Positions 16,513-25,500 of a stretch of 64,000 bases of DNA are shown one piece after another (position 1 is the first letter of the stretch; each line of letters starts with the position of its first letter). A program made the translations under genes and the position numbers. The stretch covers positions 1,033,557 to 1,097,556 of the forward strand of contig NZ_NPMR01000002.1 in NCBI RefSeq assembly GCF_002245215.1. Reading direction: 5' to 3'. The notes under the pieces are model-generated. The model worked only from the letters and a program-made list of their open reading frames with translations. It was not told where the DNA came from and searched no databases. Origin of the DNA: Microbacterium sp. Yaish 1. GTDB lineage: Bacteria; Actinomycetota; Actinomycetes; Actinomycetales; Microbacteriaceae.

Positions 16513-17555
16513 CATCCGGTCTCGTCGCCGACCCACGACACCCGCCCCTCGTACCGGTTGCGCACGTCGAAGAGGTGACCGACCCGTTTGTAGTAGTGCA
16601 GCAGGATGGCACGATCCAGCACGCGCAGTTCAAGGCTCCGGGCGAGGTCGGCTTCGACCGCCGTCGCCTCGGCGAGGTCGCGCAGCCAGACGATCACGTA
16701 GAGGTTCGAGGCTCCGCCCGCGAGAGCGGCGCACATGCGTGTCATCGGCATGACGGCGATCTCGGACGCCGTGGCCTCGAGGCGCCCCGCGGGCACGACC
16801 AGCCACAGGGCGAGCGCGTGAGGCCACATCGTCTGCTCGAGCGAGACGTCGATGCGCTGTTTGATCCATCCCCGCTCGAGCACACGTCGCACGACACGGC
16901 GGGCATGCGCCTCCGACACCCCGAGCTCGCGAGCGATGTCGGCGGGCGCGACCCGGCCGTCAGATTCGAGAGCCCGGAGCACCGGGCGCCACTGCGCTGC
17001 CAGGGAGTGCGCGTCATCGTCCAGGCCCGCGGCGCCGGGGGCATCGCCCACACCCGCGGTCTCGGGTGAGCCGACGGCCCGCCAGCGCGAGCCCTCCGAG
17101 AACATGCGCGTGACGATCGTCGATCTGACGCCGGTCACGGCCTCGTGCGTGGCCACGCGCGACTGGATGAGCCGTCGGAACTGTTCCATGTCGTCCGCCA
17201 CGATCGTGACGACGAGATCGCGCTCCCCCGTCATGCCCGTCAGTGACAGGAACTTCGGCTCGGTGCGCAGCTGCGCCGCGACCTCGTCGACGGTGCCGGG
17301 GCGACAGCGGATCTCGACGAGCCCGGTGACGAGTCCCGGAGCAGTGACCGCATAGGCCGACGACCACGCGGCGCCCGCCGCGGCGAGCGCCTCCCATCGC
17401 CGTCGGGCCGTGGGGGCGCTCACGCCGATGGCGCGGGCGATGCGCGCCCACGAAGCGCGAGGCGTCTGCTGGAGAGCCGTGATGAGCGCGAGGTCCGAAT
17501 CCGACAGATCGTGCGGGTGAATGGGAGTCGCGGAGCGCATGATCGATCTTTTCAT
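16512..17555 (-). CDS. Double Lrp/AsnC family regulator
   Basis: A 347-residue protein made of two AsnC units. Unit one: HTH LSDSDLALITALQQTPRASW to RARRRWEALAAAG, then a RAM domain. Unit two starts near residue 190 with WRPVLRALESDGRVAPADIA and RVVRRVLERGWI, then a second RAM domain. Such tandem regulators usually sense amino acids or related acids. It is divergent from an AbgT transporter and M20 hydrolase and is probably their regulator. ATG 17555 is the first of two close starts (17540 is the other). Confidence 0.8.
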   Translation of the reverse strand: MKRSIMRSATPIHPHDLSDSDLALITALQQTPRASWARIARAIGVSAPTARRRWEALAAAGAAWSSAYAVTAPGLVTGLVEIRCRPGTVDEVAAQLRTEPKFLSLTGMTGERDLVVTIVADDMEQFRRLIQSRVATHEAVTGVRSTIVTRMFSEGSRWRAVGSPETAGVGDAPGAAGLDDDAHSLAAQWRPVLRALESDGRVAPADIARELGVSEAHARRVVRRVLERGWIKQRIDVSLEQTMWPHALALWLVVPAGRLEATASEIAVMPMTRMCAALAGGASNLYVIVWLRDLAEATAVEADLARSLELRVLDRAILLHYYKRVGHLFDVRNRYEGRVSWVGDETG

Positions 17556-17572
17556 GGCGCTTCATGTCCTAA

Positions 17573-17594
17573 TCGATCACCGTAATCTGATCGA
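17573..17594. promoter_or_regulatory. Lrp-type operator candidate
   Basis: TCGATCA (17573-17579), 8 nt, TGATCGA (17588-17594): a perfect 7-nt inverted repeat between the divergent regulator and transporter genes. GATCGATC recurs at 17541-17548 within the first codons of the regulator gene. Confidence 0.6.
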
Positions 17595-17661
17595 GACACG
17601 GAATCGGCACCATCGCTGCATCGCGTATCCCTCCGCGCGACGACGATCGGAAAGAGTGCCC

Positions 17662-19209
17662 ATGGCCGCTGACAGCACCACCGCTCTCACGCTCGCCCAC
17701 GCCCCCGGGGTGGGCGGACGCATCCTCCGCACCATCGAACGAGTGGGCAACCGGCTGCCTCACCCGTTCTATCTGTTCCTCATCATCGCCGGGCTGGTGG
17801 CGGTGGCCTCCGGCAGCGCCAGCGCCCTGGGCGCCCGCACCCTCGATCCGCAGACGGGCGAGACGATTCCCGTGCGCAGCATCCTGTCGCCCGAGGGCGC
17901 CGTGTACGCGCTCACCTCGGCGATCGAGAACTTCGTCTCGTTCCCACCGCTCGGGCTGATCATCACGGTCATGCTCGGCATCGGGCTCGCCGAGCGTCTC
18001 GGCCTCCTCAAGAGCGCGATGCGCGGCGCCGTGCTGGCTGCGCCGCGATGGGCCGTGACGTTCGTCGTCGTGCTCGTGAGCCTCATGGGCAACCTCGCGT
18101 CCGACTCTGCGATGGTCATCCTGCCGCCCCTCGCGGCCGCCGCCTTCCTGGCGGCCGGGCGCCACCCCCTCGCCGGATTCGCGGCGTCGTACGCGGCGGT
18201 CGTCGCCGGGTTCAGCGCCAACGTCGTGCCGGCCGGGACGGATGTGCTGCTGTCGGGCATCACGACATCGGCGGCGCAGATCGTCGACCCCGAGGCATCC
18301 GTGTCTCCCCTGGCCAACTACTTCTTCATGGCCACCTCGACTCTCATCCTCGCCGTCGTCATCACCGTCATGTGCCAGCGGTACGTCGAGCCGCGTCTCA
18401 CCCCCTACCAGGGCGGTCTCGCGGACGACGACGCCGCCCGGCCGCTCGACGACCGGGAGCGACGCGGCCTGCGGGTGGCCGCCCTCGCCGTCGTGGCGTA
18501 CCTCGCGATCGTCGCGACGGCCGTGATGCTGCCCGGGTCGCCGCTGCAGGGAGAGGGCGGACAGATCCTGCGCTCTCCGTTCATGACGGCGCTGCCGATC
18601 TTCATCCTGTTCCTGTTCCTGATCGCGGGCATCGCGTACGGGATCGCCGCGAAGACCCTCACGCGAGCCGCCGACGTACCCGAGCACATGACGGCGGCGG
18701 TGCGCGACCTCGTGCCCTTCATCGTCGTGATCTTCACCGCGGCGCAGGCCATCGCCTGGTTCAACTGGTCGCAGCTCGGGCTGCTGCTGGCTACCTCCGG
18801 GGCCGAGGCGATGGAGTCCTCCGGGCTCGGCGGCATCGGCGGCCTTCTGTTGTTCAGCCTGTTCTGCACGATCCCGGCGCTGCTGCTCGCGAGCGGATCG
18901 GCGCTCTGGACACTACTGGCCCCGATCTTCGTGCCGATGTTCATGCTGACCGGGATCGACCCCGCATACGTGCAGGCGGCGTTCCGCATCACCGATTCCG
19001 CGACCAATCCCCTCGTCCCGATGAACCCGATGCTGCCGGTCGTGCTCGGCCTGCTCCAGCGGTGGGAGCCCAAGGCGGGCCTGGGCACGCTGTTCGGGCT
19101 CGTGATCCCGTTCACGGTGGTGATCTGGGGTGTCTGGCTGCTGCAGTTCCTCGTGTGGGGGCTGCTCGGCCTCCCCGTCGGCCCCGGACACGGACTCGAA
19201 CTGTCCTGA
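17662..19209 (+). CDS. AbgT family transporter
   Basis: A 515-residue permease with about eleven to thirteen helices. GRILRTIERVGNRLPHPFYLF at the N terminus, LMGNLASDSAMVILPPLAAAAF and SGSALWTLLAPIFVPMFM, and the late TDSATNPLVPMNPMLPVVL are all AbgT landmarks. AbgT proteins move p-aminobenzoyl-glutamate or export sulfonamides, driven by cation gradients. Pairing with an M20 amidohydrolase 38 nt downstream suggests uptake and cleavage of an N-acylated amino acid. GGAAAGAG precedes ATG 17662. Confidence 0.85.
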   Translation: MAADSTTALTLAHAPGVGGRILRTIERVGNRLPHPFYLFLIIAGLVAVASGSASALGARTLDPQTGETIPVRSILSPEGAVYALTSAIENFVSFPPLGLIITVMLGIGLAERLGLLKSAMRGAVLAAPRWAVTFVVVLVSLMGNLASDSAMVILPPLAAAAFLAAGRHPLAGFAASYAAVVAGFSANVVPAGTDVLLSGITTSAAQIVDPEASVSPLANYFFMATSTLILAVVITVMCQRYVEPRLTPYQGGLADDDAARPLDDRERRGLRVAALAVVAYLAIVATAVMLPGSPLQGEGGQILRSPFMTALPIFILFLFLIAGIAYGIAAKTLTRAADVPEHMTAAVRDLVPFIVVIFTAAQAIAWFNWSQLGLLLATSGAEAMESSGLGGIGGLLLFSLFCTIPALLLASGSALWTLLAPIFVPMFMLTGIDPAYVQAAFRITDSATNPLVPMNPMLPVVLGLLQRWEPKAGLGTLFGLVIPFTVVIWGVWLLQFLVWGLLGLPVGPGHGLELS

Positions 19210-19247
19210 ATTCCGCGCACCCCTCGCGTCCCACAGAAGGAGACCCC

Positions 19248-20474
19248 ATGACCACCCTCACCCCGCGCCCCGCGACCGCCTCGGCGACGGCGGCGATGCC
19301 GGCCACCGTCGAGGCTCTGCGCCCCTCGCTCGCCAGCCACATCGACACCCTCGTCGACATCGCGGCGGACTTGCACGCCCACCCGGAGATCCGCTTCACC
19401 GAGCGCCACGCGGCCGCACGCCTGACCGCGGAGCTCGATCGGGCGGGCTTCGCCGTCGAGCGCGGCTTCGCGGGTCTCGACACGGCGTTCGTCGGTCGCT
19501 GGTCGCCCGACGGGGCGGACGCGGACGCGCCCACCGTCGCGATCTTCTGCGAGTTCGACGCCCTCGAGGAGATCGGCCACGCCTGCGGGCACAACCTCAT
19601 CGCGGCATGTGGCATCGGAGCGGCGCTGCTGGTCAAGGACGCCCTGACGGCGGAGCCCGCGAACGCGAATCTCGTCGTCATCGGCAGCCCCGGCGAGGAA
19701 GGCGCCGCGGGCAAGGTTCCGATGATCGAGGCGGGCGTGCTGGACGGTGTCGACATCGCGATCATGGTGCACCCCGCCGGCACCGATGCGGTTCGCGGGT
19801 CATCGCTCTCGCGGGTCGCCCTCGACGTCGACTTCCACGGCCGGGCGGCCCACGCGGCCGCCGCGCCCGAACGGGGCCGCAACGCGCTCGACGGTGCGAC
19901 GCTGTCGCTGACGGCGATCGGGATGCTGCGCCAGCAGCTGACCGACGACGTGCGGGTGCACGCCATCATCACGAACGGCGGCGAGGCGCCCAACATCATC
20001 CCCGAGCACGCGGCGCTGCGGATCTTCGTGCGGGCCGGCGATCGCGAGCACCTGCTGAGCGATGTCGTTCCCCGCGTCCGCGCGTGCTTCGAGGGGGCGG
20101 CGCTCGCGACCGGCACCACCGTCGAGATCGCCGAGAACACCCCGCCCTACTTCTCGCTCCGCGCGAACCCCACCCTCGTCGACCTGGCCGAGGCCGCGTA
20201 CGGCGTGCTGGGCCGCGAGCTCGAGCCCGACCCGACGCTCGGCGGATCCACCGACATGGGCAACGTCTCGCACGTCGTGCCGGCGATCCATCCGATGATC
20301 CGGCTCGTCGCCGACGCCGTGCCCCATACGCGCGAGTTCGCCGCCTCGGCGGGCGATCCCGAGCTCGCCCGCACGACGATCGCCGACGGCGCGCTCATGC
20401 TCGCCGCCACGGCTCTCGCGGCCGTGCGCGACCCCGCGATCATCGCCGACGCTCAGGAGACGTTCGCGTCGTGA
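19248..20474 (+). CDS. M20 family amidohydrolase (AbgA/AbgB-like)
   Basis: A 408-residue zinc/manganese hydrolase. Ligand segments are DLHAHPEI, CEFDALEEIGHACGHN (Asp-Glu and Cys-Gly-His), SPGEEG and MVHPAGTDA, with the lid domain around DVDFHGRAAHAAAAPERGRNALDG. The closest described relatives are AbgA/AbgB-type aminobenzoyl-glutamate hydrolases and M20D aminoacylases. GAAGGAGA sits 5 nt before ATG 19248. It follows the AbgT gene by 38 nt and should be in the same transcript. Confidence 0.85.
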   Translation: MTTLTPRPATASATAAMPATVEALRPSLASHIDTLVDIAADLHAHPEIRFTERHAAARLTAELDRAGFAVERGFAGLDTAFVGRWSPDGADADAPTVAIFCEFDALEEIGHACGHNLIAACGIGAALLVKDALTAEPANANLVVIGSPGEEGAAGKVPMIEAGVLDGVDIAIMVHPAGTDAVRGSSLSRVALDVDFHGRAAHAAAAPERGRNALDGATLSLTAIGMLRQQLTDDVRVHAIITNGGEAPNIIPEHAALRIFVRAGDREHLLSDVVPRVRACFEGAALATGTTVEIAENTPPYFSLRANPTLVDLAEAAYGVLGRELEPDPTLGGSTDMGNVSHVVPAIHPMIRLVADAVPHTREFAASAGDPELARTTIADGALMLAATALAAVRDPAIIADAQETFAS

Positions 20475-20495
20475 TCGCGGGGCGCGCTCGCCAGG

Positions 20496-21275
20496 TCAGT
20501 TCAGGGGGCGCGTCGAGGGCGGGATGACACCGTTGGCGTAGAGCTGCTGGGCCACGTCCTGCAGCGCCGTGAGAGCGACCCGCTGGGTCGTCGGACCGTA
20601 CGAGATGCGGGCGACGCCGAGATCCTCGTACTCCTTCGCGGTGAGCGCGCCGGGCAGGCCGATGACGCTGAGCTTGCGCTGCCCGAGCCCCTCGACGAGG
20701 CGCCGGGTGATGTCGGCGTCGAGGATCCCCGGGACGAACACCACGTCGGCACCGGCGTCGAGATACGCGCGACCGCGCTCGATCGCGTCGGCGATCGACT
20801 CCTCGGTCGACCGGTCGCCCGCGCGGACGAAGGCGTCGGTGCGGGCGTTGAGGGCGAACGGGACGCCCTCGGCCTCCCCCGCCCGGACGATGGCCTCGAC
20901 CGCGCGGACCGAGTCCGCGAGCGGCTGCAGGCGGTCTTCGACGTTGGCGCCCACGATGCCCACTCCGATGGCCCGGCGCGTGGTCTCACCGGGGTCGCCG
21001 AAGCCGGCATCGAGGTCGGCCGACACGGGCACGTCGCCCGCCACCGAGACGATGCGGCCCACCATGTCGAGCACGATCTCGAGCGGGATGTCGGTGCCGT
21101 CCTCGTACCCGAACGACGCGGCGATCGAGTGGCCGGCCGTGGCGATCGCGCGCGTCTCGGGCAGAGCCAGGATGGCCTCGGCCGACACGACGTCCCACAC
21201 GTTCACCACCCGGAGGATCTCGGGCGCGGCATGGAGTGCGGACAGGGTCTGGGCTCGCTCAGCGGGAGTGCTCAT
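20496..21275 (-). CDS. Isocitrate lyase/PEP mutase family protein
   Basis: A 259-residue TIM-barrel of the PEP mutase/oxaloacetate decarboxylase branch. Conserved parts: VVNVWDVVSAEA near the N terminus, TAGHSIAASFGYEDG, PVSADLDAGFGD (metal-binding acidic loop), ANVEDRLQPL, FALNARTDAF and GVARISYGP. The general-base cysteine of lyases (KxCGH) is absent, as usual in this subfamily, whose natural substrates are mostly unknown. ATG 21275 follows TAGCGT by 7 nt (leaderless), which argues against an ATG at 21335. Confidence 0.8.
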   Translation of the reverse strand: MSTPAERAQTLSALHAAPEILRVVNVWDVVSAEAILALPETRAIATAGHSIAASFGYEDGTDIPLEIVLDMVGRIVSVAGDVPVSADLDAGFGDPGETTRRAIGVGIVGANVEDRLQPLADSVRAVEAIVRAGEAEGVPFALNARTDAFVRAGDRSTEESIADAIERGRAYLDAGADVVFVPGILDADITRRLVEGLGQRKLSVIGLPGALTAKEYEDLGVARISYGPTTQRVALTALQDVAQQLYANGVIPPSTRPLN

Positions 21276-21282
21276 GCCGATC

Positions 21283-21288
21283 ACGCTA
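21283..21288 (-). promoter_or_regulatory. Leaderless -10 box (TAGCGT)
   Basis: TAGCGT on the minus strand 7 nt before ATG 21275. Confidence 0.55.
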
Positions 21289-21310
21289 ACGGCGCGCGGC
21301 AGGCACGGGG

Positions 21311-21338
21311 CACGTGTTGCGCGATTCGACGACACGTG
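21311..21338. terminator. Inverted repeat after rpmJ
   Basis: CACGTGT (21311-21317) and ACACGTG (21332-21338) pair around a 14-nt loop, 16 nt after the rpmJ stop on the minus strand. Weak stem; it could instead be an upstream site for the next gene. Confidence 0.35.
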
Positions 21339-21353
21339 TCATCGGGCGGCGCC

Positions 21354-21476
21354 TCAACCCTGGCGTCCTTTGAACCGCGGGTTGAGCTTGTTGATGACGT
21401 ACACGCGGCCACGGCGACGCACGACCTGCGCGCCGGGCTGATTCTTCAGGGACTTGATGGATGCGCGAACCTTCAC
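21354..21476 (-). CDS. rpmJ: 50S ribosomal protein bL36, zinc-free paralogue
   Basis: A 40-residue protein beginning [17 protein letters not shown], with [15 protein letters not shown] in the middle and ending KGRQG. This is bL36 of the C-minus type: the zinc-binding Cys/His residues of the standard 37-residue form are all absent. Such copies replace the zinc form when zinc is scarce. AGGAGG lies 5 nt before the GTG start. It is divergent from a CobW-like gene with a Zur-like palindrome between them. Confidence 0.9.
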   Translation of the reverse strand: MKVRASIKSLKNQPGAQVVRRRGRVYVINKLNPRFKGRQG

Positions 21477-21488
21477 GACGACCTCCTA

Positions 21489-21505
21489 TTGAGAACTCTT
21501 ATCAA
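21489..21505. promoter_or_regulatory. Zur box candidate between rpmJ and CobW-like gene
   Basis: The 17-mer TTGAGAACTCTTATCAA is a near-palindrome (TTGA-N-AA...TT-N-TCAA). Its inner 15-mer (21490-21504) matches a remembered actinobacterial Zur consensus at about 10 of 15 positions. On the minus strand it exactly fills the 17-nt spacer between TTGTTG (21511-21506) and TAGGAG (21488-21483). Confidence 0.65.
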
Positions 21506-21558
21506 CAACAAGGTACGGTGGAGGACCGATCGCCACAACCCGAGCGGAGAGAACCACC

Positions 21559-22488
21559 GTGACCACTCATCTCGCCGTCACCGGCGTCTGCAGCGCCGAA
21601 CGCCGTCGTTACGCCCGCCTGTGCGTCATCGCCGGGCGCCACCGCGCCCTCCGCGTCGTCGACCTCGCCAGCGACGCCGACCCGGCCCACGTCCATGCCA
21701 CCGTTCACGGCATGCCCTCCCTCTGCGTGCTCGATGCCCGCCACGCGGTCGACGACCTGCGCGACGAGGCACCGCTGCGTCGGGCCGTCCCGCACGGAGA
21801 CGGGCGAGCCGACGTCGGAGCACGCGCGCGGCTGGCGGCGCAGCTGATCGAGGCGGCGAGCGCCGTCGTGATCGTCAACTGGGAGCGGATGCCGACGGCC
21901 GACCTGTCGATCCTCATGGCGCTCGCGTCGCACCTGGCGCCGACCGCGCGCATCCGACTCAGCCGCGGCGTCGCCGACGACCTCTCCGCACTGGGCTTCG
22001 GCACCACCCTTCCTCTGCGCGACGCGGGCGACCGCGCCGGATGGACGCGTGCCCTCAACGGCGAGCACGATCCGTTCCTGACCGATCGGCGCGTCGCGAC
22101 GATGCGCTACGAGCAGTTGCGCCCGTTCCACCCCGGCCGGCTCGTGCTGGCTCTCGATCTGCTCGACTCCGGCTCGTGCGGACTCGTCGTGCGGTCGGTC
22201 GGGGTCTGCCGTCTCGCAAGCCGGCCGGACGTTCCCGCGCGGTGGGAGCAGGCCGGGTCGGCGATGTGGATCGATCCGATCGAGGCGGGCCACGGACTCG
22301 ACGACGTGGGCCAGGACATCGCGCTGACGGGCATCGACCTCAACACCGCCGCCGTGCGGCACGTCCTGGATGCCGCCGTGCTCGACGACGCCGAGTTCTC
22401 GGCCGGCCCGGCGGCCTGGCGACGGCTGCCCGACCCCCTGCCCGAATGGAACGTGGCGGTCGGGTCCGAGGACCCGACCGCCGACTGA
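21559..22488 (+). CDS. Degenerate CobW/COG0523-like protein
   Basis: A 309-residue protein related to COG0523 (CobW-type) metal chaperone GTPases. The C-terminal domain is recognisable: YEQLRPFHPGRLVLALD, VVRSVGVCRLASRPDVPARW and WEQAGSAMWIDP match the usual RPFHPxR...VLRSKGxxWLATR...WSQAG pattern. The N-terminal half keeps the length but has lost the GTPase: the P-loop position reads VTGVCSAERRRYARL instead of GxLGSGKTT, and the CxCC metal motif reads LCVLDARHAV. GTG start with GGAGAGAA upstream. Its divergence from zinc-free bL36 points to a zinc-starvation role without GTP hydrolysis. Confidence 0.65.
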   Translation: MTTHLAVTGVCSAERRRYARLCVIAGRHRALRVVDLASDADPAHVHATVHGMPSLCVLDARHAVDDLRDEAPLRRAVPHGDGRADVGARARLAAQLIEAASAVVIVNWERMPTADLSILMALASHLAPTARIRLSRGVADDLSALGFGTTLPLRDAGDRAGWTRALNGEHDPFLTDRRVATMRYEQLRPFHPGRLVLALDLLDSGSCGLVVRSVGVCRLASRPDVPARWEQAGSAMWIDPIEAGHGLDDVGQDIALTGIDLNTAAVRHVLDAAVLDDAEFSAGPAAWRRLPDPLPEWNVAVGSEDPTAD

Positions 22489-22503
22489 ACCCCGGGGTGC
22501 GGT

Positions 22504-25500
22504 TCAGACCCGTCCGCGGCGGTGCGCGCGCCGGCGGATCACGGTGAGGAACACCCCACCGGTCAGGAGCACCAGGGCGATCCCGGTCGCCGTGACGGCG
22601 GTCGCACCGTCGCCTCCCGTCGCCGCGAGGTCGCGCCGCGCGCCGGCCCCGGCCGCTGCGCCCGCCGCCTCGGGGTCGGCCGCGCCGGTGCCGCCGGACG
22701 GAACACCGCCCGTGCCACCGCCGATGCCGCCGCCCGCTCCGCCTCCGGCGCCGGGGTCCGAGCCCCCGCCCGAGCCGTCGCCGGGGTTCTCGGGCTCGAC
22801 GGCGGCGGTCACGGTAAACAGTGACACGCGCGAGTCGTCGACGGCGCCGAAGGGGTCGCTCGTGCGGACGTACCATCCGCGCTCCCCCTCCTCCGCGAGG
22901 GGCCAGGCGGCCGAGAGGATCGAGCCGCTCGCGACATCCGAGAAGGTCGCGATCTCGGTGCCCCCGAGGACCTCTGCGGAGAAGGCGTCGGTGCCGAGGG
23001 TGCGCGTGCCCGGTTCGATGCGCAGCTGATCGTACGTGAGTGCGAACTCCTGCTGCGAGTAGTCGCCTGCTCCCGCCGGGCCGAGAAGGCTCGGCTCGTC
23101 GGAGTTGTAGACGTCGAGTGACGGCGAGTAGGTCCGCACGAGCATCTGCCGGCCCTCGTTGTCGAAGTGCAGGAGGCGGAGGAACCCGAGACCGCCCTCC
23201 GGGAGGCCCTGGTAGTCGAACAGCATCGAGTAGACGGAGCGATCGTCGACCCCGTCGCCGTCGTCGTCGAACGCGTCCTCGCGCAGGAATGCGTCGTGGT
23301 AGTGCCCCGAGAAGACCATGCGGACGTTCGGGTTCGTCGCGACGACCTCGTCCATGACCCGCTGCGGGATCGCGCCGAGCCCTCCGGTGGTGAGGATGAA
23401 CTCGTGCTGCGCGATGATCGCGACGCGGTCGGGATACTGCGCGAGCACCTCGTTCATCCAGGCGATCGACGCATCCCCCGGAAGCCAGCCGGTGTACAGC
23501 ATCAGGAAGTCGATGCCGCCCGCCGAGATGAGGTCGTAGTGACCGCGGTTGTCTTCGAAGCTGCCGCCGTACCAGGGGTTGCCGGCATAGCGGTCCTCAC
23601 CGAAGTAGGCACTGTAGTTCGTGTAGTCCTCCAGGTGGTGGCCCACGTCGTGATTGCCGGCCAGCACGCCGTAGGGCAGGCCCGCCTCGTCGAGACGGCG
23701 GTACTCGGGATCGGCCCGCTCCCACTGCTCCATCACGTCGTAGTCGTCGATGATGTCGCCCGTGTGGAAGAGGTACTGCAGGTTCAGCTCGTCGCGCCGA
23801 TCGAGGAGGTACGAGTGGATCGCCTGCTGGTGGCGGTACGGCTCGCCGGGGAGGGTGTTCTCGTTGTAGTACTGCGTGTCCGACTCCCACGCCAGGGTGA
23901 AGTCGAACTCGCTGCGCGGGACGTCGGCGGCGTTGTGGGGGGCGACCGGAGTCGTCCGGTCGGAGAGGTCCGCGCCTGCGAAGCCCTCCGAGTGCTGCAC
24001 GAGCATCCGCACCACTCGGCCCGCGCCGTCCGCGCCCGCGAAGGCGTAGTCGTCGACCGCCACGACGGCATCGAGCGAGAACGACTCGTCATCGGCCGCG
24101 CTCACGTGGCGGTCGACCTCGTCCCACCCCGACCCGTCGGCTCGCTGGACGTAGAGGATGACCGTCGCCCCCGCGTCGGCATGACCCGACCAGGTCGAGC
24201 GGACGTCGGAGCCGGCGTCGGCATCGGCGACCGCCACGTCGAACGACTGGTACGGGAACGCCCGGTCGCTCGAGATCTCCTCCGAGACGCCGTCGACGGC
24301 CGCGAGAGTGCGCAGGTCGTCGGCCGTCAGCTGCTCGGCCTCCGCGCGGTCGACGGCTCGAGCGTCCTGCACGGTGCCGGCCTGCGCGCTGACGTCACCG
24401 TCGGACAGGTCGAGCCGGCGCCCCTCGAGGAAGCTCACGTCGAGCACGTCGCCCGTCGGGTCCTCGACCTTCGCCTGCAGGGTCACGTCGCCCGCCGGCA
24501 CCTCGGCCCCTTCCGCCGGCGCGAGGGCACCGGCACTCGGCTGCTCGTCGTACGTCGTGAAGGTCGCCGTCCAGGTGTCGGTGTTGCCGACGTGGTCGGT
24601 CGCGGTGATCTCGACGCGGTGCTCCCCCGCGGCCAGGTCGACGGACGAGGTCTCGTGGGGCAGGGCGATCTCCGTGCCGTCGAGCCGGGCGACGGTGCTC
24701 GCGACGCCCGATCCCGCGTCGGCGATCTCGGCATCGATGAGGATCGGCCCCTGATAGGCGGTGCCGTCGACGATCTGCGAGGTGACGACGGGAGCGGTGT
24801 TGTCGACCGTCACCGTCCGCGAGACGGTCGTCTCGCCGTCGGACGCCGCCACCACGGCGGCACCGTCGGCGCGGGCGGTGGTGTCCCACGACGCCGAGAG
24901 ACCGGCGAACGCGTCGTCGGGCAGCGCGAAGCGCGCCTCGTAGTAGTCGAGCTTGCCGGTGGCCGCTCCCGCGTCGGTGACGCTGTCGCCCATCCGCAGG
25001 ACTGCGGCGGGGTCGTCGTAGCCGAGAGGCGTGAGCGTCCGACCGTCGGGCAGAACCAGACGCAGGCCGCGGATCTCGAAGTCGTCGTTGTTCTCGGCGA
25101 GGTCGATCTCGGGCGCCTTCTTCGTGCCCGCCCACACGCTCACGACGAGCTCGTCACCGCGGACGACGTACTCGACCGGCACCGGGGTCACGATGGTCTC
25201 CCACCCCTGCGTGCCGATCTCGAAGATGTTGAGGACGTCATCGCCGATGCGCACGCCGTTCTTGAAGTAGTAGTTGACATTCGTCGTGTCGAAGACGAAG
25301 CGCGGCTCGTCCTCAAGGGTGGGGGTGGTCTCCACGGCCGCGCCGTCGATCGTCAACTCGATCGGGCTCGGGTACGCATCGCCCGCGGCGACGATCTCGG
25401 TCGTTCCCGAGACGAACCGCCCGTCCTCGAGGTTGAGTCGGACCGGGTTCGTGTCGACCCCGGCCACCGGAACGCGACGAGTCTGCGTCGACGTGGAGTT

